This document shows positions 34,572-43,705 of a stretch of DNA of 64,000 bases, piece by piece. The DNA comes from Sphaerolaimus hirsutus. Taxonomy: Eukaryota > Nematoda > Chromadorea > Monhysterida > Sphaerolaimidae. The notes under the pieces were generated by a model. The model saw nothing but the letters and a program-made list of their open reading frames with translations, had not been told where the DNA came from and did no database searches. Numbering within the stretch: the stretch's first letter is position 1; each line of letters opens with the position of its first letter. A program made the translations under genes and the position numbers. The stretch is taken from positions 15,308,704 to 15,372,703 of the forward strand of contig OZ038452.1 in NCBI GenBank assembly GCA_964036195.1, given 5' to 3'.

Positions 34572-34688
34572 TGATCGGGTGAGCATAAAAGGCGGTCGTT
34601 CACCGCCCTGGTGGCTAATTTTGAGGGTCGTCGTGAGAATTAGCCATCACGGCAGTGAACGGCCGTCTTTTATCCCGCACCCGATGAA
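34572..34688. repeat. Compact inverted repeat (hairpin, about 115 bp)
   Basis: GATCGGGTGAGCATAAAAGG, CGGTCGTTCACCGCC and GGTGGCTAATTTT on the left pair with AATTAGCCATCACGG, CAGTGAACGGCCG and TTTTATCCCGCACCCGATG on the right. It could be a small MITE or a structured RNA; the sequence alone does not decide. Confidence 0.6.
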
Positions 34689-34699
34689 CTCCAGCGTCA

Positions 34700-35429
34700 G
34701 CCCGGATTTTGGTGACACTCCAGTTAGACACTCGAAGATGTTCCGAAATGTGTACATAAATATAATATGCTTTTATGTGTATATTGCATTGTGCACTTTT
34801 TATGCGTGCATATTGTAATTTCTAGCTTCCATCCACTTGTCGGCCGGGATGATGTTCGAGCTTAAGATACTTGACATGGAACTGAGCGCCGTTCGTGCAC
34901 CTACCATAAGGATTACGGTAGAAGGGGGGGGGGGATTGACGCCAATTTTTGTGCAAAACTTCGGGAAAATGTGGTTTTCATTAATTAATCACGTGTTACG
35001 TGTTTTCATTAATTAATCACATTTTCATTAATCACGTGTTACGTTTATTTCACTCATTGCAGGGATTCCCCCTCCCCCCCCGTTTGGTCAGACTGGGGAT
35101 TTTTCGAGGGGGTATTAATCGAAGACGTAAGCCTTTATCGCCGCAAGTCAGGTGTCACGACAACGCCCGAGTGCTAATTCCCGCTGCTACGTCTTGGAAC
35201 ACAGGTGAAGTGGTATTTTTTGCGAAGCGGGTTCGTATAATAATTCATAATAACTCGGAATCCCAGATCTCGAGAGCGATATACACGGCATGGGTGGAAA
35301 ATTATAAGCGCAAAAATGGATATCGTGGGCATAAATGGATCGCTGTGGGTAAAAGCACTGTCCTATTCGCGACGACTCCAACCTACATACATAGGTACCT
35401 AACTGATGCGCAACACCATCAAAGCTAGA
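34700..35429. other. Intergenic, no firm gene
   Basis: Two weak coding-like patches. On minus near 34826-34910, an acceptor TTATGGTAG is followed by a frame reading NGAQFHVKYLKLEHHPGR. On plus at 35120-35420 there is an open frame ending in FATTPTYIHRYLTDAQHHQS. Neither has a supported partner exon. The TTAATTAATCACGTGTTACG words near 34980-35045 are short repeats. Confidence 0.25.
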
Positions 35430-35569
35430 CAATTATTTTACGTTGGGCGAAATTTTCGTGACAAATATTACGGCATAATTTTTGCAACATCATGTAGTGT
35501 GATCGCACCTTTTTCAGGCGCCAGCCCTCGCAAACAGTATCAGTGCATGCATCGCATTGATTGCACCAG

Positions 35570-35716
35570 TCACAAGTCACATGGGTGGCAGTGTGGCGCA
35601 CTCGAAGCTGTGGTAGAGCTGCTCGGCCAACGCGTGCTCGGAGCGCAGCATGGACAACCAGCGCGAGCCAGTTGGCATGTCCAACGAGATCGTGTACCGT
35701 CGCGGCGGGTATGACA
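35570..35716 (+). pseudogene. Unrecognised exon, copy 2 of the duplicated segment (stop codon)
   Basis: Matches 18845-18985 closely (HMGGSVAHSKLW, stop, SCSANACSERSMDNQREPVG, MSNEIVYRRGGYDR) and ends at the same donor context TATGACAG|GTCT. The TGG TAG in place of TGG TAC makes this copy non-coding as read. Upstream homology to copy 1 reaches back to about 35430 (GACAAATATTACGGCATAA, TGTAGTGTGATCGCACC). No hAT lies in this copy, so it shows the empty sites. Confidence 0.5.
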
Positions 35717-35766
35717 GGTCTATTGCCTCGCCTGTTTTTTGGTTAGTTGTTAAGCATTATTTTGCA

Positions 35767-35935
35767 TAGTTGTTAAAACGTATTTACGTTTACTTTATAA
35801 ATACGTGTACTCGAGTACTGCGTGAATACGTTTACTATTCCTCCCATAAAAATACTGGTACTCACTTACTCGTATACTTTTTGAAGGTACGCGAGTACAG
35901 AAAACGTATTTCAGATAGGCTTTTATATAGGCTTT
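35767..35935. mobile_element. hAT-type MITE fragment, GTAC/ACGTA words
   Basis: Starts AGTTGTTAAAACGTATTTACG, then ACGTGTACTCGAGTACTG and ACGCGAGTACAGAAAACG, as in 19799-20296 reversed. The distal end is missing. Confidence 0.5.
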
Positions 35936-36025
35936 TTCAAGACATAAAAGGAAAAAAGTACTTTTAAAATCTCCGCTATATTGTCGTCACTGTGCCTGTA
36001 GACATGTAAACCTGCTCTACATGTA

Positions 36026-36270
36026 CCGTATTTCCTCGAATTACCCCCTGGGGGTTTATTTTCACAGAGTGAAAATTTGGAGAGAAAAACGTGAAGAATG
36101 CAACAATAACCACCATTTATAAGTTTTTACAGCCTTATATAAGGATGTAGATGGTATAAACGATGTTCTAACGTAACACAGTAAGTGTTTTGAACGTCTG
36201 TTATGCATTTCCCGGACCACAAATTCATAGTGCCCATTTTGAGGGGGGGGGGTATTTCGAGGAAATACGG
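36026..36270. mobile_element. TA-flanked MITE, CCGTATTTCCTCGAA family
   Basis: CCGTATTTCCTCGAATTACC to TTTCGAGGAAATACGG, TA on both sides, with TTTATTTTCACAGAGTGAAAA and CGTAACACAGTAAGTG inside. Inverse copy of 30230-30460. Confidence 0.88.
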
Positions 36271-36301
36271 TAAGTGAAATGTAGCCAAAAATAGGTTAAT
36301 A

Positions 36302-36749
36302 CCGTATTTATTCTAATATAATGGCATACATCCAATAAAATGGCAACTCCAATAGAACGGCAGGTTTTGGCACGTTTTTGCACTCACGAAAACAATAGAA
36401 CGGCAGCCTCCAATGGAACGGCACATTCAATAGAACGGCAGGTAGAATTTACGTTGGAGGAGTGCCAAAACACAAAAATATTTGAAAACTGGATGGTGAG
36501 AACATCCAAGGTGTTCACAACTTTAATTAAGGGTTGTTTTCACATTTGGTTTTGTTTGAATTGACGCTCTGATATTAAAATGTGGTATACACGTTACGTT
36601 TAAAACACTATGTTCAAATGAAAAAGGTGTGTAAAATATTGGTGAAAAAATAGAATGGCAGCCTCCAATAGAACGGCACCTCCAATACAACGGCAGGTGA
36701 AAAGTTGATGAAAAAATAGAACGGCGTCGTTCTATTAGAAGAAATACGG
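36302..36749. mobile_element. TA-type MITE, CCGTATTTATTCTAA family
   Basis: CCGTATTTATTCTAATATAA at the left, TCTATTAGAAGAAATACGG at the right. GAACGGCAGCCTCCAATAGA words lie near both ends and the interior has CAACTTTAATTAAGGGTTG. Same family as 32290-32803. Confidence 0.82.
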
Positions 36750-36949
36750 TTATATCATGTATATATCCCAAAATAGTTATTATAGTTTGAAAATTAACAA
36801 AAAGGAACAAAAATTAATCATTTTGAGAGAAAATGTGGGGAAAATCGCTCGAAATTCGCTCCACTTAAATAGATAGATAACTGGGCGGTTTGGGGGGGGG
36901 GGGGGTTCAGGGGATAGTAGCCACAAACTTGCCTCGGGATACATAGATA

Positions 36950-37286
36950 CCGTATATCCTCGAATAAGACCCCCCTTGAATAACTCCCCACCGTTGAATA
37001 ACTCCCGCCTCTGTGATGAGTGGAGAGGATACTCAAACAAGTGAAAAAACCGAAATGCAAATGCAGTGCAGTATGTGAGACAAAAAATACAAAGGCATAT
37101 GGCAGCGACAGCAGATGCACAGTGTGTATTTTACACAGTGTATACACACCCACCTACCTGCAAGTTTTGCTGAAAGCTATGAGGAAAAAATAACTCCCCC
37201 TTGAATAACTCCCCACCCTTGAATAACTCCCCCCTACAAAACTGACGACCAAATAACTCCCCAGGGGACTTATTCGAGGATATACG
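36950..37286. mobile_element. TIR MITE, CGTATATCCTCGAATAA family
   Basis: CGTATATCCTCGAATAAGAC to CTTATTCGAGGATATACG, with CCTTGAATAACTCCCCACC words in both ends. The interior includes GTGAGACAAAAAATACAAAG. It is a third sub-family sharing the CTCGAA motif. Confidence 0.8.
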
Positions 37287-37299
37287 CAACAATGGAAAA

Positions 37300-37769
37300 A
37301 AAACAGAAATTGAACACAGAAACTCATTGAGTTTCTGTGTTTCAGAAATAAAAACAGAGTTACTCATGTTTTTTACGATAAAAAAACTCAAAACACAGGT
37401 AGGTATTCATTTTTGAAAAACTCAAAACACAGAAAGTGTTTTTTTTGGAGAACTTACCCATCGTTGGATATACGATAGATAGCTGGCCGATTTGAGGGGG
37501 GATGGGGCAGTTCTCCCCATTGGAGTTACCTGCAACTGGTCTAAATGTCGACCGGATTTACATGTATATTTTGTCATCGATTTAAAGGTGAAGTGCACAA
37601 AATATGACCTTCCACTGGATCAGCAGCAGGATCAGCAGGAGAACGTTCAAAGTATTCAAATAGGTGTTAAATTTGAAATTGATCTTCTGATATTAAAATA
37701 TCGCTCAAGCTTCATTAAAACCTATGTTGAAATGAGTAATTTGTGTAAAAAAATTGGTGAAAATATAGA
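37300..37769. other. Low-complexity and repeat remnants, no gene
   Basis: ACTCAAAACACAG/ AACACAGAAACTCA words at 37310-37440 form an imperfect inverted repeat. A CAGCAGGATCAGCAGGA patch follows near 37620. No exon supported. Confidence 0.35.
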
Positions 37770-37864
37770 GCGGCAGCCTCAATAGAACGGCACCTTCAAT
37801 AGAACGGTATCTAGAAAAGTTGATGAAAAAAAAGAACGGCGCTCTTCTATTAGAAGAAATCCGG
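37770..37864. mobile_element. TA-type MITE right-end fragment (TTCTATTAGAAGAAATCCGG)
   Basis: GAGCGGCAGCCTCAATAGAACGG words lead to TCTTCTATTAGAAGAAATCCGG; the left terminus is missing. Confidence 0.6.
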
Positions 37865-38027
37865 TAAGTGAACTTCATCATATCTATAGGTAGATCTTGC
37901 ATTTATTTTTTATTTTCAATTTATTTTTAATGAATACCTAATGATTTTTATATCAATTTCGTTATTTGAAATGTGACTTTTTTATGAATAGCGAATAGGT
38001 AATCGTTTTATTCGTAAAAGTGACTAG

Positions 38028-38370
38028 GTATACTCGGCGGACCGCAAAGTATGTGCAGAATTTCACCATAATTTAATGAATAAAATGTTGTGAAAAATTT
38101 CGTAATTAATCATTCCATCGCAAACGCGAAATAAAATGATGAAAACCTTGTGGAAGTTTTGCGTTTTTATTCAGATGGGTTATGGTAGGTTTCCATACGA
38201 AGTGGGCGTATAACAACGAGGTGAAACTGGAACTGCGCTTTTCTTGAGCCATTGGTAATGAAAATGACAAGACATAGTAGTTGTTGGTGTAAACAGAGCG
38301 ACATTCGTTCATAATTTATTGCATTCACTTCATCTGACTGCCAAACCAATCAAACACCAAATTGAGGTTG
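38028..38370. mobile_element. ACTCGGCGGACC-type element, left end
   Basis: TATACTCGGCGGACCGCAAAG, then ACCATAATTTAATGAATAAAA, TTTCGTAATTAATCATTCC and TCAGATGGGTTATGGTAGG, the same order as in 2.2-2.95 kb and 43.5-43.7 kb. The sequence after 38218 (AGGTGAAACTGGAACTGCGC ... GTAAACAGAGCGACATTCG) is shared with 21395-21500. Confidence 0.5.
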
Positions 38371-38519
38371 TTGACTTAAGCGTTTTCAGTGCCCAATGGC
38401 GACATTTTGTAGCAAACAAATCGTATATACATAAATGAATAAACAAATAATGAATAAATATTTGCGTATTTAAATATATTTCAATGGGTATTTAATGATT
38501 TCGTACTTTGAAATGCAGC

Positions 38520-38747
38520 TGGTGGCAGTCCCAAGCCCTGTAAAGTGTTAAGTAAAGTGTCAAACGTAAAGTCAAATGCAAAGTAAAGTGTCAAATGTAA
38601 AGTCAAATGCAAAGTAAACTGTCAATTGTCATGCAAAGTTCAGTAATAAAATCTTTTTGTCTTTGTTTTGATTGACACTTCACTTTGCATTTGACTTTAC
38701 ATTTGACACTTTACTTTACACTTTACAGGACTTGGGACTGCCCCAGG
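38520..38747. repeat. Palindromic word array, CAGTCCCAAG ends, AAAGTGTCAAATG words
   Basis: CAGTCCCAAGCCCTGTAAAGTG at the left and CTTTACAGGACTTGGGACTG at the right. AAGTAAAGTGTCAAATGTAA words run in each arm, and the centre is about 38640-38670. Probably a MITE of unknown superfamily. Confidence 0.65.
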
Positions 38748-38872
38748 TCACATTTCTCGAATATCTGGCTCAAATGATTCGAGATGAGTGGGTGCTGTAG
38801 TTTGATCGCGAATCGGCGTGCTATAGCTTCGACTTCAAACGTGAACACACGAATTTATCTGTAACATATATA

Positions 38873-39199
38873 CCGTATTTCCTCGAAATACTCCCACTCG
38901 ATATACCCCCTCAAAATGGCCACTATGAATTTATAACACCCTGGAAATACCCCCCCCCCCCAATTGAGTGTAAATGACAAAAGCTGCGGTTTGTGATCCG
39001 AGCAACGCAGAACACACGTTAAAAACAATGACGGTGTTATTTTAGAACAGAGTTTTTACACCATCTACCTACATACATATAAGTCTATAGACTCTAGTCT
39101 ACCGGCAGTTCAAAAAATTTCTGGCGAAATAATAAAAAAAACCCTAAAAATTTTCACTCTGAAAAAATAAACCCACGGGGGTATTTCGAGGAAATACGG
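38873..39199. mobile_element. TA-flanked MITE, CCGTATTTCCTCGAA family
   Basis: CCGTATTTCCTCGAAATACT to TATTTCGAGGAAATACGG with TA on both sides. The inner blocks AATTTCTGGCGAAATAATAA and TCACTCTGAAAAAATAAACC are shared with 43946-44392. Confidence 0.88.
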
Positions 39200-39248
39200 T
39201 ATACAAATTTGACGTTGAGTAAGCACACATTTACTAATTATCAAAAAT

Positions 39249-42243
39249 TTAAGGGTTTTTCTCAATTTCATCCGTTACTCCTCTCTCGAGCTCTCTTTGG
39301 CTTGATTTCATTGCTACGTTAATCTTGTCACCTCGCACACTTTTCACCTTCACCAGAGCTTGTTGGCGATTCAGTTGCTCATATCTGCCAAAAAAACACA
39401 CATTTATTTACCATTGAATATGATCAGGTACAAAACAGTAGAAAAACGAGCCTGTCATGGAGATTGGATTTGCGCTTAGACACTGAGCTCTCGGTGCCCG
39501 ATGAGGAGTCGCTGCCGCTCGAACTTGAGCACGAAGTGTGACTGCGTTCCGCTGAGGCGGCACTGTGCGACTGCTCACTCAGTCGGTCTGGGTGGCAAAC
39601 CGACTGAATTATCGATAGTTATGGTTGAGCTTATGTTGTTATGCAGTCGTGATTCTATCAGGTGAGTTCAACAGTTGTTTTCAGTGTTAAATGGTAGGTG
39701 GAAAGTGTGCCAGTAAGTCGCACGATGCTATGCATTGTTTTCTAATAATTTCCTATATTCACATCACTAATCGTAACCGTTGCCACCAAAATACTATCTC
39801 TTTACATACAGATTTGCTTTATACTAAAGCTAGACAAATATGCTTTATAAAAAATCATTCATCGATTGTTTTTAAAGATATGGGCACGGACAGTATTTTT
39901 TCTTACATATGTGGGTGGATTTTTTGAGGGATTATTTTTTTCTCACTTGTCTAAAATGGGGAATTTTTCGAGTGAATACTGTATGATACAGTATTCACTC
40001 GAAAAATTCCCCATTTTAGACAAGTGAGAAAAAAATAATCCCTCAAAAAATCCACCCACATATGTAAGAAAAAATACTGTCCGTGCCCATATCTTTAAAA
40101 ACAATCGATGAATGATTTTTCATAAAGCATATTTCATGAAATGTATTGATACAAAACATGCCTAGAAAATGTAGACGAAAAAAATACCCCCACCCCCTTG
40201 AATAATTCCACCCTCCATAGTCCCACTCAAAAGTCTCACCATTCACCCCATTTGCACCAACCAATTTGCGCCGTGCCGCCGCAGCTGGGCGGCAGTCGCT
40301 GCCACGCCACACGCACACTGCACTGCTGGAACACGAGTGACGCTGAGCTCTCATCATCGCTGGTCATCTCAGTAACCCGCAGGATTTCTGCGTGGGAAAG
40401 TGTGTTTTTAACATTACCTATTCCGCTGAGATGGAAGTAGAAATGATCACATTTTAAACAAATTTCGGCTGAATAATCTGAAACCGAATCAAATGCACAA
40501 AATCATATGCCACAAAATTCTATGGCATGTGAGAAAAAAAATTTAACTGAATAATTTGAACCGATTGAGAGTTCAATCAGTTTTAAAAACACACCGTTTT
40601 TAAATTCTTTTTTAAATAGCTTGTGTCGGTCAGTAAAAATAACCGTACCAACCAGAAATTACGCTATCCCAAATAATAGTGCCAGAGAAAAACCGGCGCT
40701 AGCACCGATGACACCATCATATGACATCGACGACATCAGCGATCACAACATCATCAAACGAAGTGTTTTGTACGTTGTAAATGGGGCTACACACCGGCAG
40801 TATCTGGGCCAGACGGTCCAAGAGACATTTTTGGTCGAAACACACACCCAGTGCCCAAAACAGCTGCGCTTGCTCTGTCGATTTCGGGCAGTTTGCCAAT
40901 TTGCAACTGCAAGCCACTGTGCCGTTTCCGCGGCCGACTGAGCTGCGCACTGGCACGCAGAGTAGGCGATTCCGGCCCGGCGTGCACGATCACGGCGCGA
41001 GATGCTCTGATGTTCGACCTGGACGCAATCACAGATACTCCAGGTGCCAGTTTCGCAAATTGAGAAGTGAGAAGTAAAATGGCAAATGCGAAGTGGATTG
41101 AGAAGTAAATTGGCAAAAGTGAAGTTAAAAAGTTAAAATTAAAAGTAATTTCCCTTCGCTTTTGCCAATTTCCTTCTCAATTCACTTCACACTTCTCAAT
41201 TCACTTCGAAATGGATATTTTACATATCACTTCTCAATTTGCGGAACTGGCCGCAGTTGTCACAATCATAAATATTCACGTATGCATGCTTTTAGTGTGG
41301 AATGCGATTTTTAACCCACTTGTCAGCACTTCGCGTGTGCAAGCGCGACGCGGGGTTGGACTCGATGCGGCGCACCGCGTGCGGCAGTGTGTCGGATACG
41401 CGCGGCTGCGTAGGTGCGCTGCTCGCACCTTCGACCAGGGGCCAGTCCCAGACCCCGTAAAATGGCCTGTAAAATGTCAAATGGCATGCAAAGTGTCAAA
41501 GGTCATGTAAAATGTTCTGGAAAATGGCAAACGTATGACCTTTGACACTTTGCATGACATTTTACATTTTACAGGGCATTCTACATGGTCTGGGATTGGC
41601 ACCAGGTGACGCGACCCCGACGCAGGTTCACTGGCCGCCCTATCAATGCAGGCTCATTGTGTGAGAGACGAGTATAGGATGGCACAAGAATCTTCCACTC
41701 TCCAAAAAAGCACCTGTGGATCTTGCCTTTAGAGCCCCAGGCGAATCGCCTATGAAACGCGTCGGCGACCATCTGTCGCCTGCCGGGCGAGTCGTCGTCG
41801 TTCACGTCGCCGCGCGCGCGCTGTTCTATGAAGGCCGTCTCGCTGGGCGCTTCGGGGCGGCGGCGGCCGGCGCGCAATCGCAGCACGCCGGTGGCGGGCA
41901 TGGACGACCCAATTGAGGGCGACGAGATCGGTCGGGCGGATGGCTGCGGTCGTCGGTGCTACGTGCGACCGTGTCGACAACTACTGGCTAGAAGAGGCTA
42001 CGCACATTGACGTCGGCGGCTGGACTGATGCGGGTGGGCGTCAGCCGGGACTTGCGCGGCAGCGCCGGTAACACGCCGTTGCCGTGCGCGGGCGTGGGCG
42101 CGTCGACGCCGTTGAGCACGCTGCTCCGTGTGTTGCTGCAGGCGACCGCGGCGCCGTTGGCAGTCCCGCCCGCGGTTGCACCCATCGGCGGCATGGCGTC
42201 GTCCGACCCGGCTACTGCAGTGGGGCGGCGTCGCAGCGAGCAG
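39249..42243 (-). CDS. Unrecognised Ser/Pro/Arg-rich protein, 3' seven exons
   Basis: Seven minus-strand exons join in phase: 42006-42243, 41714-41943, 41320-41421, 40795-41018, 40319-40387, 39452-39587, 39249-39384, ending in TAA at 39249-39251. The product reads ...PTPAHGNGVLPALPRKSRLT, PSARPISSPSIGSSMPATGV, SETAFIEQRARGDVNDDDSP, RVSDTLPHAVRRIESNPASR, LGTGCVFRPKMSLGPSGPDT, EILRVTEMTSDDESSASLVF, then Ser-rich SCSSSSGSDSSSGTESSVSK, and ends RELERGVTDEIEKNP. GC-rich wobble positions match the myosin exons. Exons 2 and 3 have alternative boundaries. Intron 6 would use a GC donor (GACAG|GCTCG); otherwise exon 6 reads on to a stop. The low-complexity, basic/Ser composition suggests a phospho-regulated intracellular tail, but I do not recognise a domain. 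The 5' end is not found. Confidence 0.6.
39835..40135. repeat. Near-perfect 300-bp palindrome
   Basis: Arms 39835-39983 and 39987-40135 are reverse complements with about one visible mismatch around a 3-nt spacer (TGA, 39984-39986). The centre reads GAATACTGTATGATACAGTATTC. Arm landmarks are GGAATTTTTCGAGTGAATAC, GATATGGGCACGGACAGTAT and ATTCATCGATTGTTTTTAAA. It lies in intron 5 of the minus-strand gene 39249-42243. Confidence 0.92.
41040..41256. repeat. Palindromic word array, CAGTTTCGCAAATTGAGAAG type
   Basis: CCAGGTGCCAGTTTCGCAAATTG at the left pairs with AATTTGCGGAACTGGCCGCAG at the right. The arms carry GAGAAGTGAGAAGTAAAATGG words, and the centre is near 41140. It sits in an intron of the minus-strand gene. 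Confidence 0.65.
41436..41606. repeat. Palindromic word array, GCCAGTCCCAGACC ends, AAAATGTCAAATGG words
   Basis: CAGGGGCCAGTCCCAGACC at the left pairs with GGTCTGGGATTGGCACCAGG at the right. The arms are CTGTAAAATGTCAAATGGCA words and the centre CGTATGACC. It starts 14 nt from the acceptor end of exon 41320-41421, so it supplies the polypyrimidine side of that intron. Confidence 0.65.
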
Positions 42244-42430
42244 CTGCAGCCCATCAAATATTTCGAACGCGACAGCGAACACGTCAAGGCATATTACCGT
42301 TGAGACTATCCGAAATTGTGGATATTCTTTTATATATATTCATAACGATTGAAGTGATGGTAGCACATTGCATCATTATCATTAACAAAAAAACTTTAGC
42401 GCATAAGATAAATAATAGAGCGCATATATA

Positions 42431-42541
42431 GATAAATACTTCGTTTACGTAGCGATCTTTCGGTCTGTCCATTAATCCATGCCCACACAATGCTAACGAG
42501 CAACAAACGAAAATAGTGGCTGCCGTGGCAACGCGACGCAA
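42431..42541 (-). CDS. Possible first exon encoding a signal peptide
   Basis: A minus-strand frame starts MRRVATAATIFVCCSLALCG, then HGLMDRPKDRY before a possible donor (TAC|GTAAAC). The hydrophobic core and the HG..... P..R spacing resemble the start of AA15-type copper oxygenases (mature N-terminal His), but no later exon of that family is seen and the match rests on few residues. It could be chance. Confidence 0.22.
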
Positions 42542-42559
42542 TTAATAATTTGAACCTGA

Positions 42560-43490
42560 GCGCAGCAGGGCTGCAAACTCACAGCACAGCATCCGAGTGC
42601 AACTAAATAAATAGCACACGAAGCTTCAGGAAAACGGTGCACTGCGCGGCACAACGCAGGTGACGTAGCACAGCGTCGAAGCGACACAAGGCCGCTTAGG
42701 TTGCAAGCATTTCGCTAATCAACACCGCACGGTCACAGACAAGGAAAGATTACAGAAAATGTGTCCTACCAAAGCGTAGACGTTAAACGGGATGTGTCAC
42801 GCAAACGCGTCAATAATTTTTTTCAAGATCACAAGTTTATAATGCAAAGCTGCACGAGAAAAATTGAGTCAATATGCATAATTAGTATGGTAGGCATTTC
42901 TGTTTCCCCTCTATATTTCACATTTCTATTTTTCACTTCCAATAAATATTTGAAGTGAGAAAGTATGATCTCATTCGCAAAACTCACCCAACATGCATTC
43001 TTTCCCCCTAAAATAACTTTTTCTTTTCAAATTTTTACACGCACCCACGCACTTGAATTTCCCCATAAGACGATATGTCACTGCAAAACGGTACCGAAGA
43101 GACCATTAATGGCAAAAACACACATTTTGAACACCGAAATACAATGATCATGTGTTTTTGTTTTACACAGAAGCATGACAACTCAATGTTTTGAAAAAAT
43201 CAAAACTCAAAGGGTTTTTTTCCGGAGAACACGGAAGCCCTGTTGACGAAAATTGAGAATAAGTCATTCTGCCGAATTCAGATGTCTTTAAAACGGATTT
43301 GTTTGTCAATTTCGAAATTTTATCGTAAACTAGTACGTGGCCAAAATACTTTTTCTCATGAGCCAGGTTGCATGTATAAACACCGCAAAATAACGTCTAA
43401 TTGAGGTAAATATTCGTTATTTGTGCTGTTTAGGAATTCACCTATTCGAAATGGCCACCAAGCGCTATGAAATCTAAGAAGGGTTCCATA
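42560..43490. other. No supported feature
   Basis: Possible upstream exons of the receptor gene (N-terminal domain) should lie here or further left, but I could not place any with confidence. Confidence 0.3.
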
Positions 43491-43514
43491 AGCTGGTACC
43501 GCCGAGGAATTGCA

Positions 43515-43705
43515 CTATAACTCGGCGGACCGCAAACTATACGCAGAATCTTACCATAATCAAATGAACAAAATCTTAAGATAAGTGTTGTAATTATGTA
43601 TTCCATAGTATAAAAAATATTATAATGAAAAACTGTACCAATTTTGGTTCATTATTCAGATGAATTATGGTAGGTTTTATCTATACCGGTGGTGTAATGT
43701 CCGCC
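43515..43705. mobile_element. ACTCGGCGGACC-type MITE next to a receptor exon
   Basis: TATAACTCGGCGGACCGCAAAC at the left to GTCCGCCGAG at the right, with the family interior (ACCATAATCAAATGAACAAAA, TCAGATGAATTATGGTAGG). The 17-mer CCGCCGAGGAATTGCAC occurs on both sides (ending 43514 and at 43700-43717), so the element duplicated part of the receptor exon or replaced its start. Confidence 0.65.

Noticed and set aside
42431-42541. Copper-dependent polysaccharide oxygenase (AA15) gene
   Set aside because: Only a signal-peptide-like stretch and the HG.....P..R spacing support it. No downstream exon with the family's Cys/His pattern is present, so it is kept only as a weak exon.
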